From the NCBI RefSeq assembly GCF_014534705.1, contig NZ_JACVWV010000003.1:1-36303 (forward strand): a stretch of DNA of 36,303 bases. Direction: 5' to 3'. Positions 25,768-34,903 of the stretch are shown piece after piece. The notes under the pieces are model-generated. The model searched no databases, was not told where the DNA came from, and saw nothing but the letters and a program-made list of their open reading frames with translations. Positions within the stretch are counted from its first letter, which is position 1; every line of letters begins with the position of its first letter. The translations under genes were made by a program, and so were the position numbers. Origin of the DNA: Wolbachia endosymbiont of Pentalonia nigronervosa (lineage in GTDB: Bacteria; Pseudomonadota; Alphaproteobacteria; Rickettsiales; Anaplasmataceae).

Positions 25768-28700
25768 ATGATAAACTCTATACAAGAACCTAATGAGTTA
25801 AGAAAACGGTTACAAGGGCTTTATCGTACTGATGAAAAAAGCTATGTACGTTACCTTGTAGAGAAGTCAGAACTTTCAGTTGATTCACAAAGTAGGATTT
25901 ACAATATTGCAAAGCAAATTATTGAAAAAATCAAACATAAAAAGTTGGATCTTATAGACTCCTTTCTACAACAATACAAACTTTCAAACGATGAAGGAAT
26001 AGCACTGATGTGTCTTGCTGAGTCGTTACTACGAATACCAGATGATCATACAATAGATGAGTTAATCAAAGATAAAATTGCTAATAAAGGATGGGGGCAA
26101 TACCTAGGAACTTCTCCTTCATTGTTTGTTAATGCTTCTACTTGGAGTTTGATGGTAGGCAGTAGCATATTGAAAGATAATGAAAGAGATTCAAAATTTT
26201 ATCATGCAATTTCTAAGTTGCTCAAAAATTTAGGTGAGCCGATAATCCGCAAGGCAGTAAAGCAAGCAATGTCTGTGCTTGGTAAACACTTTGTTGTTGG
26301 AGAAACCATAGAAGAAGCATTGGAGCAAGGGAATTTAAACGAAAATAGTAATTTTTTATACTCATTTGATATGCTGGGTGAAGCCGCACATACAGCTGAA
26401 GATGCAGAAGAGTATTTTAATTCATACATGTATTCGATAAAAGCAATAGGTGAATCCTCTGAAGTAAGCGATTGCTTTAAAGCACATGGAATTTCTATAA
26501 AATTGTCTGCTTTACATCCACGTTACGAATTTAGTCAATTCGATCTTATGATGAAAGAAATGTACGCTAAGACGTTGGAGCTTTGCCGTGAAGCGAAAAA
26601 ATATAATATTTCTCTATGTATAGATGCAGAAGAAGCAGAAAGGCTTGAGATGTCTTTGGTGCTATTTGAACAGTTGCGTCTTGATGAATCACTTTCTCAG
26701 TGGGAAGGGTTGGGTTTGGCTGTACAAGCATATCAAAAACGCGCTCTATCTGTCCTCGACTTTGTTGAAGATGTTGCTATCCGGTCAAAACATAAAATTA
26801 TGGTGAGACTTGTAAAAGGTGCATATTGGGATTCAGAAATTAAACATGCACAAGAGTTAGGACTAAATGGTTACCCGGTATTTACAAGAAAAGTCTATAC
26901 TGATGTGTCTTATTTTGCATGTGCACAAAAACTTTTAAGTAAAGTAAATCTCTTCTATCCATGCTTTGCAACTCACAATGCCTACACTTTTGCTACCATC
27001 ATGGAACTTGCTGATAAAAATCATCCTGGATTTGAATTTCAATGTTTATATGGAATGGATAAGGGGTTATATGACTATGCAATGTCAGAACTTGTGACAA
27101 ATGTTAGTTGCCGTATCTACGCACCAGTTGGTAGACATAGTGGTCTATTGCCATACCTCATTAGACGCCTTCTTGAAAATGGGGCCAATAGTTCATTCAT
27201 TAATCAAATAAATGATCCAAACGTTAAAATTGATGAGTTAATTGAAGATCCATTAGAAAAGGCTAAAAACTTAAGTTATGAACCTCATCCAGGCATTCCG
27301 CTACCAAAAGATATTTTGCAACCAGAAAGACAAAATTCTTTAGGTCTGGATGTCAGCGATTCAATCACAGTTTCACAACTTGCTAACAATATAAAGGGTC
27401 TCAGTGACAAAAAATGGCAAGTTGGACCGTTAATAAATGGACAGTTGATTTTTGATGACAATCAATCTAGTGAAATAGTCAATCCAGCACAACTAGAACA
27501 TATAGCAGGGAAAGTGTCAAACGCAACGAGCGACCAGGCTTTAAATGCCCTTGAAGTAGCACATAGCGCGTTTTTTGAATGGAAAAATACTCCAGCAGAA
27601 GAGCGTGCAAAATTTCTTGAAAAAGCTGCAGACTTATTAGAAGAAAGAACACAAGAATTAATCTATACCCTCATTGTTGAGGCGGGAAAAATTTTGTCCG
27701 ATGCCGTAGCAGAAGTGAGAGAAGCTGTTGATTTTCTGCGTTATTATGCAATGATAGCAAAAAACGAATTGAGTGATTGGAAAAAATTGCCAGGGCCAAC
27801 CGGTGAAGATAATGTCATTTTTTTCGAAGGCAGAGGAGTTTTCTTATGCATATCACCGTGGAATTTTCCATTGGCTATTTTTATTGGACAAGTCTCAGCT
27901 GCACTTGCAGCAGGCAATACCGTACTCGCTAAACCAGCAGAGCAAACACCTATTATTGCTTACCAAGCTGTTAAAATACTACACGAAGCTGGAATACCAG
28001 AAAGTGTACTGCATCTTATTCCAGGAGATGGTGGATATTTAGGTAAAACTTTAGTGCCAGATAATAGAATTGCTGGTATAGCTTTTACTGGATCAACGCA
28101 AACTGCTCAAATAATTAACAGAATGCTTGCAAACAGAGATGGTCCTATTGTGCCGCTTATTGCTGAAACTGGTGGATTAAATGCTATGATCGTTGATAGT
28201 TCTGCTCTTTTAGAGCAAGTTACTGCAGATGTTTTACTCTCTGCATTTCGCAGTAGTGGACAACGTTGTTCTGCTCTTAGAGTGTTATTTATCCAAGATG
28301 ATATAGCAGAAAAGCAGATAAAAATGATATGCGCTGCAGCGCAAGAATTAAAAATTGGTGATCCAATGCAACTTAGCACTGATGTTGGCCCAATCATTGA
28401 TAAAGCATCTATGGATATGTTGATTGAACATACAGAAAAAATGTCAGAGGATCAAAATTCACATCTTTTATCCAAAGTGTGTATTGATGCGGATTCCCAT
28501 AATGGCTATTTTTTTCCTCCATACATTTATGAAATACAAAAAATTTCGCAATTAACACAAGAAGTTTTTGGCCCTATTTTGCATATTATACGTTTTGATA
28601 AGTCAAAATTAAATGAAGTAATTGATGATATAAATAACACAGGTTATGGGCTTACGTTTTCTCTACAAAGCCGTATACAAAATCAAATTGATTTAATAAG

Positions 28701-28905
28701 CAAGAAAATATCGGTTGGCAATATATATATCAATCGCAATCAGATAGGTGCAGCAGTTGGTATACAACCTTTCGGCGGTAGAGGATTATCCGGTACTGGA
28801 CCAAAAGCTGGTGGACCTCATTATTTACAACGTTTTTCTGCAGAAAAAGTTTTGACTATTAATACCACAGCCTTTGGTGGAAATACTAAGCTTGCATGCT
28901 TATAA
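25768..28905 (+). CDS. putA: Bifunctional proline dehydrogenase / P5C dehydrogenase
   Basis: Oxidises proline to glutamate in two steps at the inner face of the membrane, feeding electrons to quinone and NADH. The 1045-residue protein starts with helical arm sequence, then the FAD-dependent proline dehydrogenase barrel (about 180-480, with V-R-L-V-K-G-A-Y-W-D and the C-terminal R-R-L-L-E-N-G-A-N-S-S-F). Next comes the aldehyde dehydrogenase domain (about 520-1040), with catalytic glutamate in A-E-T-G-G-L-N-A and nucleophile cysteine in S-G-Q-R-C-S-A-L. The ribbon-helix-helix DNA-binding domain of the E. coli protein is absent, so this is a purely catalytic PutA. With the transporters at 19-23 kb it suggests use of host amino acids for energy. 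Confidence 0.97.
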   Translation: MINSIQEPNELRKRLQGLYRTDEKSYVRYLVEKSELSVDSQSRIYNIAKQIIEKIKHKKLDLIDSFLQQYKLSNDEGIALMCLAESLLRIPDDHTIDELIKDKIANKGWGQYLGTSPSLFVNASTWSLMVGSSILKDNERDSKFYHAISKLLKNLGEPIIRKAVKQAMSVLGKHFVVGETIEEALEQGNLNENSNFLYSFDMLGEAAHTAEDAEEYFNSYMYSIKAIGESSEVSDCFKAHGISIKLSALHPRYEFSQFDLMMKEMYAKTLELCREAKKYNISLCIDAEEAERLEMSLVLFEQLRLDESLSQWEGLGLAVQAYQKRALSVLDFVEDVAIRSKHKIMVRLVKGAYWDSEIKHAQELGLNGYPVFTRKVYTDVSYFACAQKLLSKVNLFYPCFATHNAYTFATIMELADKNHPGFEFQCLYGMDKGLYDYAMSELVTNVSCRIYAPVGRHSGLLPYLIRRLLENGANSSFINQINDPNVKIDELIEDPLEKAKNLSYEPHPGIPLPKDILQPERQNSLGLDVSDSITVSQLANNIKGLSDKKWQVGPLINGQLIFDDNQSSEIVNPAQLEHIAGKVSNATSDQALNALEVAHSAFFEWKNTPAEERAKFLEKAADLLEERTQELIYTLIVEAGKILSDAVAEVREAVDFLRYYAMIAKNELSDWKKLPGPTGEDNVIFFEGRGVFLCISPWNFPLAIFIGQVSAALAAGNTVLAKPAEQTPIIAYQAVKILHEAGIPESVLHLIPGDGGYLGKTLVPDNRIAGIAFTGSTQTAQIINRMLANRDGPIVPLIAETGGLNAMIVDSSALLEQVTADVLLSAFRSSGQRCSALRVLFIQDDIAEKQIKMICAAAQELKIGDPMQLSTDVGPIIDKASMDMLIEHTEKMSEDQNSHLLSKVCIDADSHNGYFFPPYIYEIQKISQLTQEVFGPILHIIRFDKSKLNEVIDDINNTGYGLTFSLQSRIQNQIDLISKKISVGNIYINRNQIGAAVGIQPFGGRGLSGTGPKAGGPHYLQRFSAEKVLTINTTAFGGNTKLACL

Positions 28906-29025
28906 CTCTGTTTGCAGATTCAAAGGCAAAGAAAATGCTGCTCTTTGCAGTGAAAGGAAAATTTTCTGATGCAAAAGTTTTCTGTGTATATACAATAGAA
29001 TTATTGCACATATAAGGTAAAAGCT

Positions 29026-29838
29026 TTGAGTAAAATTCTCGCAGTAGTTAACCAAAAAGGAGGAGTAGGAAAAACTACAACCAGTGTAAATTTATCAACA
29101 GCCTTTGCTGCGGTAAATAAAAACACCTTATTAATAGACCTTGATCCTCAAGGAAATGCAAGTACTGGACTTGGTTTCTCATATAAAAGTCGTACGAAAA
29201 ATATATATAATGTACTTATAGACAATGAATCTATATCATCTTCTATTCTCAATACAGAAGTACCAAATTTATCATTGATTACATCAATAGTTGATCTATC
29301 TGCAGCAGAGGTTGAACTCATACACTTTGAAAAAAGGGAGTTTATACTAAAGAACGCACTTATGGAAATCAAGGAAAAATATGAATATATAGTGATCGAT
29401 TGCCCACCCTCACTTGGCTTGCTTACTATTAATGCGTTAACTGCCGCTGACTCTATTATCATTCCTCTGCAATGCGAATTTTTTGCTCTCGAAGGCCTAA
29501 GTCATCTAATAAAAACCGTGGAACTGATAAAGAAATATTTAAACCCTTCTCTAACAATAGAGGGAATAGTGTTAACTATGTATGATAAACGCAATAAGCT
29601 TAGTGAGCAGGTTAAAATTGAGATTTGCAACTATTTAGGTGATAAGGTATATGAAACCATTATTCCACGTAATGTCAGGTTATCAGAAGCTCCTTCTTAT
29701 GGGAAACCAGCGATCATATACGACCTGAAATGCTCAGGTGCACAGGCATACGTATATCTAGCAAAAGAGATTTTAGAAAAGCAGGCTAGTGATTGCAAGG
29801 CAGAATTGGCAAGTGAAGGCGTGCAGTATGAAGAATGA
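29026..29838 (+). CDS. parA: Chromosome partitioning ATPase ParA (Soj)
   Basis: A 270-residue P-loop ATPase that moves ParB-bound origin regions across the nucleoid. It has the deviant Walker A motif K-G-G-V-G-K-T-T (residues 11-18), D-L-D-P-Q-G-N-A-S, and the Walker B-like I-D-C-P-P-S-L-G-L-L. The start codon is TTG at 29026, with AAGG eight bases upstream; no ATG fits the conserved N-terminus. It overlaps parB by 11 bases, so the two are coupled. No parS-like palindrome was found in the window. Confidence 0.96.
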   Translation: MSKILAVVNQKGGVGKTTTSVNLSTAFAAVNKNTLLIDLDPQGNASTGLGFSYKSRTKNIYNVLIDNESISSSILNTEVPNLSLITSIVDLSAAEVELIHFEKREFILKNALMEIKEKYEYIVIDCPPSLGLLTINALTAADSIIIPLQCEFFALEGLSHLIKTVELIKKYLNPSLTIEGIVLTMYDKRNKLSEQVKIEICNYLGDKVYETIIPRNVRLSEAPSYGKPAIIYDLKCSGAQAYVYLAKEILEKQASDCKAELASEGVQYEE

Positions 29839-30682
29839 TCAGCGACTAGGACGAGGTCTGTCAGGATTAATAGCGGGCAACTCTTTTAGCAAAATAGATG
29901 AGCAACAAGAATCTTTGCCTGTTTCACTGCTGCATCCAGGTAAATTTCAACCAAGAAAACATTTTGATGAAGAATCGTTAAAAGAGCTTGCAAATTCAAT
30001 AGAAAAAAGTGGGATTATACAGCCCATTGTGGTACGTAAAGATGCAAATGATGGTGGCTATGAAATAATCGCTGGGGAACGCCGTTGGCGAGCGAGCAAG
30101 ATTGCAAAGTTGAATAGTGTACCTGTTGTTATCAGAGATCTGGATGATAAACAATGCCTAGAGATAGCCATTATCGAAAACATACAGAGGCAAGATATTA
30201 ATCCGATTGAGGAAGGAGAAGCATACAAAAAGTTAATAGACGAGTTTTCCTATACACATGAAGAATTAGCTTCAGTTATAGGTAAGAGCCGCAGTCACAT
30301 CACTAATATGATCAGAATGCTATCACTTTCCGATAGTATAAAAAAAATGATCAATGAGAAAAAAATATCTATGGGACACGCAAGAGCACTCATTAATGTT
30401 GAAAATGCAGAAGATATCGCAGAGAGAATAGTTTCTCGTGGCTTGAGTGTCAGACAAACTGAAAATTTGATCAAGGATTCACATAAACAAAAAAAAGAAA
30501 ATCAGCAGCATAAAAATAATGATATTACGGCAATAGAAGATACTATATCTTTACAGCTTGGATTAAATGTAAAAATTTGTGATAACAATTCTAAGGGAAC
30601 AGTCGTGATAAAATATAATAATCTTACAGAACTGGAGCTAATAGTGAAAACCCTAGGTAAGAAAATTGACGTGCATGTGTAA
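29828..30682 (+). CDS. parB: Chromosome partitioning protein ParB (Spo0J)
   Basis: A 284-residue CTP-dependent DNA clamp that loads at parS sites and stimulates ParA. It shows an N-terminal ParA-contact stretch (R-L-G-R-G-L-S-G-L-I), the CTP-binding ParB/Srx motifs (P-R-K-H-F-D and G-E-R-R-W-R-A-S-K), the helix-turn-helix (H-E-E-L-A-S-V-I-G-K-S-R-S-H-I-T-N) and a short C-terminal dimer domain. The ATG at 29828 lies inside the parA 3' end with an AAGG site before it; a longer in-frame start at 29789 would add 13 unlikely residues. Confidence 0.96.
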   Translation: MKNDQRLGRGLSGLIAGNSFSKIDEQQESLPVSLLHPGKFQPRKHFDEESLKELANSIEKSGIIQPIVVRKDANDGGYEIIAGERRWRASKIAKLNSVPVVIRDLDDKQCLEIAIIENIQRQDINPIEEGEAYKKLIDEFSYTHEELASVIGKSRSHITNMIRMLSLSDSIKKMINEKKISMGHARALINVENAEDIAERIVSRGLSVRQTENLIKDSHKQKKENQQHKNNDITAIEDTISLQLGLNVKICDNNSKGTVVIKYNNLTELELIVKTLGKKIDVHV

Positions 30683-30724
30683 CTTGCTTTTATTAAAACA
30701 ATAAGTTATTTTATTATACAATTG

Positions 30725-30991
30725 ATGCAATCTACAGTGATTTATATTACTATCTACATATTGTTATTTTGTATGAGTGCAATGTTATACTACATAATAT
30801 CTAAAAAAAGTGATACGTATGATAAAATTATAGCGTTTAGCAATTTTTCAACACAAGTTGTATTGTTTATAGTGGCAATGTCAGTAGTTACTAATAGTTT
30901 CTTTTTAATTGACATGGCATTATTATATGCCGGTACTAGCTATATATTAACCGTAGCATTAATGAGATTGATGTTATCCAATAAATTATGA
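30725..30991 (+). CDS. mrpF: Monovalent cation/H+ antiporter subunit F
   Basis: An 88-residue protein with three membrane helices, of the MnhF/MrpF family, part of the multi-subunit Na+(K+)/H+ antiporter complex in the inner membrane. The helix with D-M-A-L-L-Y-A and the closing T-V-A-L-M-R-L fit the family. The ATG at 30725 directly follows a TTG that is also in frame. It overlaps mrpG at ATGA and lies 42 bases after parB. Confidence 0.85.
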   Translation: MQSTVIYITIYILLFCMSAMLYYIISKKSDTYDKIIAFSNFSTQVVLFIVAMSVVTNSFFLIDMALLYAGTSYILTVALMRLMLSNKL

Positions 30992-31389
30992 TAGGAACTA
31001 TCTTTATAGCCTTGGGTGTCTTTTTTATAGTTGTTGCGAATATAGGAATATTTAGGTTTCCCAGCTTTTACACAAGGCTACATGCAGCTGGTATAGCAGA
31101 TTCAAGTGGAGTAATGTTATTGTTGATAGGCTTTGCCTTGCAGAATGAATTTTCGTTAAATACTATTAAAATTTTATTACTTATTCTAACAATATGGATT
31201 GCCAACTCAACTAATAGCTATGTTTTAGCACGCATATATTATAAAAATGAAAAAGGAAATGGACTCCTTCTGAAATCTGTTGATGACGAAAAATCTTTAA
31301 AGAAGCGGAACACTCAAAAGAGTACAAGCCAAAAAAAATCGCCGTCAGGACACAAAAAGTCTAATAATAAAGGAGACTTGAATGCTTGA
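30988..31389 (+). CDS. mrpG: Monovalent cation/H+ antiporter subunit G
   Basis: A 133-residue protein with three membrane helices. The family signature R-F-P-S-F-Y-T-R-L-H-A-A-G-I-A-D-S near residues 23-40 identifies MnhG/MrpG. The last 40 residues form a Lys/Ser-rich hydrophilic tail that extends beyond the usual family length. It is coupled to mrpF by ATGA overlap, and its own end overlaps the next start by eight bases. Confidence 0.92.
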   Translation: MIGTIFIALGVFFIVVANIGIFRFPSFYTRLHAAGIADSSGVMLLLIGFALQNEFSLNTIKILLLILTIWIANSTNSYVLARIYYKNEKGNGLLLKSVDDEKSLKKRNTQKSTSQKKSPSGHKKSNNKGDLNA

Positions 31390-32350
31390 AGCAACATTAC
31401 TTTTTTTATTGCTAATGGTTACTATTTGTATAGTTTTTTCAAGAAATTTAGTTACAAGTGCTATTTTAATGTGTGCATTTAGTTCACTTATTGCACTTAT
31501 ATATTTAGTTATGAATGCACCTGATGTCGCAATTACTGAAGCTTCTGTTGGTGCAGGATTGAGCACAGTTTTTATGTTTGCAGCTCTTTCATTGATCAAA
31601 AACCATCAAACAAACTCACCTCATAGCCCGGTAATGCTCACTTTAATGTTATTTTTAGCAATATGTTTATCATATTTCATGTGTGAGTTACCAAGTTTTG
31701 GTGATCCTGATGCTCCAATTCATCAACATATTGCTCCATATTATATGGAAACCACAGAAAAAGCTATTGATATACCCAACGTAGTAACGGCTATTTTAGC
31801 AAGTTTCCGTGGTTATGATACATTTGGAGAAACTATAGTAGTATTTACTGCAGCGCTTTGTATCAGCTTAATATTGAAGGAAGAAAGTAGATCTCTAAAA
31901 TCGCCATCAGAAACAGATCTAATGATTAAAGATCCAGTATTAAATGTTATAGCATTTCTAATGGTACCTATCATGATTTTGTTTGGTTTATACATACAAT
32001 TTCATGGTGATTACACTCCAGGTGGTGGATTTCAGGCTGGAATAATTATCGCTTCTGGAATAATATTGTATTCAATGTTATTTGGTGTATCTGCTACTCT
32101 AAAGGCGATACCCTACTCTATAATTAAGTTCACTAACGCGCTAGGTATTTTGATTTATGGTGGCACAGGTATTATAACAATTTTACTTGGTAAAAATTTC
32201 TTATCTTATGATGTATTGTTAGCCAATAGTGTTGCTGGTCAAAAATTAGGTATTTTTTTAGTAGAATTAGGTGTAGCATTTACTGTCTTCTCCTCTATGT
32301 TAATCATATATGTAAATTTTGTTGGAAAAAAAAATGATTACTTTATATAA
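31382..32350 (+). CDS. mrpB: Cation/H+ antiporter: MrpA C-terminal (DUF4040) part fused to MrpB
   Basis: A 322-residue membrane protein combining two antiporter pieces. Residues 1-75 match the DUF4040/MbhD segment normally found at the C-terminus of MrpA (A-P-D-V-A-I-T-E-A-S-V-G-A-G near 44-57). A middle loop contains F-R-G-Y-D-T-F-G-E, typical of the MbhE-like part. Residues about 185-320 are MnhB/MrpB (H-G-D-Y-T-P-G-G-G-F-Q-A-G). This split of MrpA, with its C-terminal part joined to MrpB, occurs in several bacterial groups; the N-terminal MrpA, MrpD and MrpE must lie elsewhere. It overlaps mrpC by 17 bases. Confidence 0.88.
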   Translation: MLEATLLFLLLMVTICIVFSRNLVTSAILMCAFSSLIALIYLVMNAPDVAITEASVGAGLSTVFMFAALSLIKNHQTNSPHSPVMLTLMLFLAICLSYFMCELPSFGDPDAPIHQHIAPYYMETTEKAIDIPNVVTAILASFRGYDTFGETIVVFTAALCISLILKEESRSLKSPSETDLMIKDPVLNVIAFLMVPIMILFGLYIQFHGDYTPGGGFQAGIIIASGIILYSMLFGVSATLKAIPYSIIKFTNALGILIYGGTGIITILLGKNFLSYDVLLANSVAGQKLGIFLVELGVAFTVFSSMLIIYVNFVGKKNDYFI

Positions 32351-32663
32351 TAATACAATTATTATTATGTTAATGATATTAGGTCTATACATTATTATAC
32401 ATGATAAAAATTTAATAAAAAAAATGATGGGAGTTAGTATTTTTCAAGCATCTGTTTTATTGTTTTACATATCTCTGGGATATATAACAAGCTCATTGCC
32501 TCCCATATTAACTGAAAATTATCATTTATACAGTAACCCTATACCTCATGTTCTGATGCTCACTGCTATAGTGGTTGGGATAGTAACATTTTCAGTTGGA
32601 TTATCTATAGCAGTAAAAATAGAAGAAAAATATGGAGCAATTGATATGAATTCTAGTATGTAA
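32334..32663 (+). CDS. mrpC: Monovalent cation/H+ antiporter subunit C
   Basis: A 109-residue, three-helix protein of the NuoK-like MnhC/MrpC family. G-L-Y-I-I-I-H-D-K-N-L-I-K-K-M-M-G in the first turn and P-H-V-L-M-L-T-A-I-V-V-G-I in the last helix are typical. The ATG at 32334 lies inside the 3' end of mrpB. The usual next gene, mrpD, does not follow; a 100-base gap leads into rpoD instead. Confidence 0.9.
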   Translation: MITLYNNTIIIMLMILGLYIIIHDKNLIKKMMGVSIFQASVLLFYISLGYITSSLPPILTENYHLYSNPIPHVLMLTAIVVGIVTFSVGLSIAVKIEEKYGAIDMNSSM

Positions 32664-32763
32664 ATTAACAGTATTTTAAATTATATGAAGTAAAAAGTAG
32701 CAAAAATTTGATTAATGTAGGTTTATTTGCTAATAAAAAATAAAATTTTCAACTATAAAGGTA

Positions 32764-34671
32764 ATGATGTCAATTATTAATGATACGCAAGACGAGAAGA
32801 AAATTATTCGGGATCTCGTAACAAAAAGCATGAAAAAAGGTGGTGTTATCACTTTTGATGATCTAAATGATATACTTTCAGAGGAAAATTTTTCATCTGA
32901 TTTTATAGATAGTACAATATCTTTACTGCAACAAGACTTTGGAATCAGTGTACTTGAAAGTAATGAAGACGAAGAATCCACTAAAGTTATTGATAACACT
33001 CTCGATAACGATGATACATCCGATGATGACGATACATCATCAGATGTTATTACAACTTTGGTAGAAAATGACGATCCAGTGAGGATCTACTTGCGAGATA
33101 TGAGCGCTGTGAAGCTTTTATCAAGGGGAGATGAAATCAAGATAGCAAAAAAAATTGAATCTGAAAAGCATAACATGTTGCATGCAATTATCGAAGCACC
33201 ATTAGCATTGAAGACAATAAAAACATGGCGCGATGATCTAAGTAGCGGTAATCTTTCGTTGCGAGAGATTATAGACTTGGATGCCATTTACAATTCTGAC
33301 TTTAACGTGATACCCAAAGAAGATGCTGAAGATAATGAATACAGCAGCAATAATACAGATGAAGTTGATCAAGACGATGATCAAGATGGAAGTGATGAAG
33401 ATGACATAAGTTCAACAAATATAAATGTCTCTATCCTTGAAATGGAAAACGATCTTCTGCCAAAGGTTATAGTTGCACTGGATGACATAATTGCTTTAAT
33501 AAGCAATGCATCAACAATGCAGCAAAATTCTCAAGACAAACAAAAATACGATGATTTATACAGCCAAGCATGGTCTATAGCATTACAAATTAAGTTAAGC
33601 GACACTGCCGTTGCTAAAATTATGCAGGAACTTTATGATATCAGTAAACATATCACACTTGAAGAAGCTAATATTATCTCCCAAGCTAAAAAATACGATA
33701 TTGGCAGAGAAGATTTTTATAAAATTTATGATGATATACTCTTAAAGCACAGGTTCGATGTTTCACAACTCCTTCACAAAAAATTTTCTCTTACAGGTGA
33801 ATTAAACAACAAATTCACAAAGTTTATAGATAATGCTTTTGAACACGTATCTAACGCTTTGAACAATATTACACAACACGTAGGAGAAAATTACATACAA
33901 GAGTTTAAAGCACTGATTAAAAGAATACGAAAACACGAGCGGGAAGTAAATGAAGCAAAACAAGAAATGATCAAAGCAAATCTTAGATTGGTAGTTTCTA
34001 TTGCTAAGAAATATTCAAACAGGGGACTAGCACTGCTCGATTTAATACAGGAAGGAAATATTGGTCTTATGAAAGCTGTAGATAAATTTGACTACAAGCG
34101 CGGATATAAATTTTCAACTTATGGAACTTGGTGGGTAAGACAGTCAATAACCAGAGCTATACCTGAACAATCTAAAGTAGTGAGAATACCAGTTCATATG
34201 GTAGAAATTATTAGCAAGATCAACAGAGCCTTGAGAAAAATGTCTCATGAGATGGGAAGAGAGCCTACACTAGAGGAATTAAGTACAGAACTTACAATGC
34301 CAATAGAAAGAATACGCAAGGTTATGAAAATAGCGAGAGATCCAGTGAGCCTTGAAGCTCCAACAGGAAAAGACGACAGTAGTACTTTTGGTGATTGTAT
34401 AGAAGATAAAAGAGTCTCTAAGCCAGAGGATGCTGCAATACTTGCTGACTTGCGTGGTATTACAACTAACGTTCTTGCAACCCTAACGCCAAAGGAAGAG
34501 AGAATTTTAAGAATGCGCTTTGGTTTAGGTAAAGATGGCAAGGAACACACCTTAGAAGAAGTTGGAAGAATTTTTAATGTAACACGTGAAAGGATTAGGC
34601 AAATAGAGGCAAAAGCTCTACGCAAATTAAGGCACCCAAGTCGTGCTAGAAAATTGCGGGGGTTCTTTTAG
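32764..34671 (+). CDS. rpoD: RNA polymerase primary sigma factor (sigma-70)
   Basis: The 635-residue primary sigma factor. Region 1.1 covers about residues 1-80, region 1.2 is [10 protein letters not shown] (about 102-111), and a long acidic, poorly conserved stretch separates it from region 2. Region 2 contains [22 protein letters not shown] and [15 protein letters not shown]. Region 3 follows, then region 4 with the helix-turn-helix [19 protein letters not shown]. Two ATG codons in a row (32764, 32767) follow AAAGG; the second has the better spacing. Asp-rich clusters near residues 80-92 and 205-220 are notable. Confidence 0.97.
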   Translation: MMSIINDTQDEKKIIRDLVTKSMKKGGVITFDDLNDILSEENFSSDFIDSTISLLQQDFGISVLESNEDEESTKVIDNTLDNDDTSDDDDTSSDVITTLVENDDPVRIYLRDMSAVKLLSRGDEIKIAKKIESEKHNMLHAIIEAPLALKTIKTWRDDLSSGNLSLREIIDLDAIYNSDFNVIPKEDAEDNEYSSNNTDEVDQDDDQDGSDEDDISSTNINVSILEMENDLLPKVIVALDDIIALISNASTMQQNSQDKQKYDDLYSQAWSIALQIKLSDTAVAKIMQELYDISKHITLEEANIISQAKKYDIGREDFYKIYDDILLKHRFDVSQLLHKKFSLTGELNNKFTKFIDNAFEHVSNALNNITQHVGENYIQEFKALIKRIRKHEREVNEAKQEMIKANLRLVVSIAKKYSNRGLALLDLIQEGNIGLMKAVDKFDYKRGYKFSTYGTWWVRQSITRAIPEQSKVVRIPVHMVEIISKINRALRKMSHEMGREPTLEELSTELTMPIERIRKVMKIARDPVSLEAPTGKDDSSTFGDCIEDKRVSKPEDAAILADLRGITTNVLATLTPKEERILRMRFGLGKDGKEHTLEEVGRIFNVTRERIRQIEAKALRKLRHPSRARKLRGFF

Positions 34672-34724
34672 TTGATAAAATAAAAAATGCACTAGGCCAT
34701 CTAATGGGTGGTCTAACAGCACAA

Positions 34725-34835
34725 ATTAGACCTCTTTCGAAACTCAATTTCTGGTAGCAATTTTGTTTCTCCTCAAATACATCCTGCGGTGCATTTCTCC
34801 TCTTACCATAAATCGATTTCGAAAGAGAGGTTTAT
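34725..34835. mobile_element. MITE-like palindromic element (copy 2)
   Basis: An imperfect inverted repeat begins at TTAGACCTCTTTCGAAACTC (34727-34746) and ends with TTTCGAAAGAGAGGTTTA (34817-34834). It encloses non-coding sequence with TTTCTCCTCTTACCATAAAT, which resembles the right half of the element at 18787-18910. The arms have diverged more than in copy 1. It lies between rpoD and the tandem ankyrin genes; the 232-base gap otherwise contains only the promoter of the next gene. Confidence 0.6.
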
Positions 34836-34852
34836 TCTAAATTTAATTTTTC

Positions 34853-34882
34853 TTAATAAAAGTATTGTAATTTTAGTATAAT
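34853..34882 (+). promoter_or_regulatory. Probable promoter of the first tandem ankyrin gene
   Basis: TTAATA (34853-34858), 18 bases, then a perfect TATAAT (34877-34882), about 22 bases before the ATG. The region 34838-34903 is repeated with changes at 35754-35817, before the second gene. There the same spacing is kept. Confidence 0.5.
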
Positions 34883-34903
34883 ACTTTTATTAGAGGGAGA
34901 ATT

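Noticed and set aside
29026-30682. parAB as a plasmid-type partition locus
   Set aside because: The proteins look like chromosomal ParA/ParB, neighbours are housekeeping genes, and no replication initiator or parS array was seen.
34691-34731. Hairpins after rpoD (AGGCCATC/GGTGGTCT and GTCTAA/TTAGAC) as terminators
   Set aside because: No T run follows either; weak stems with wobbles. The second overlaps the start of the MITE-like element.
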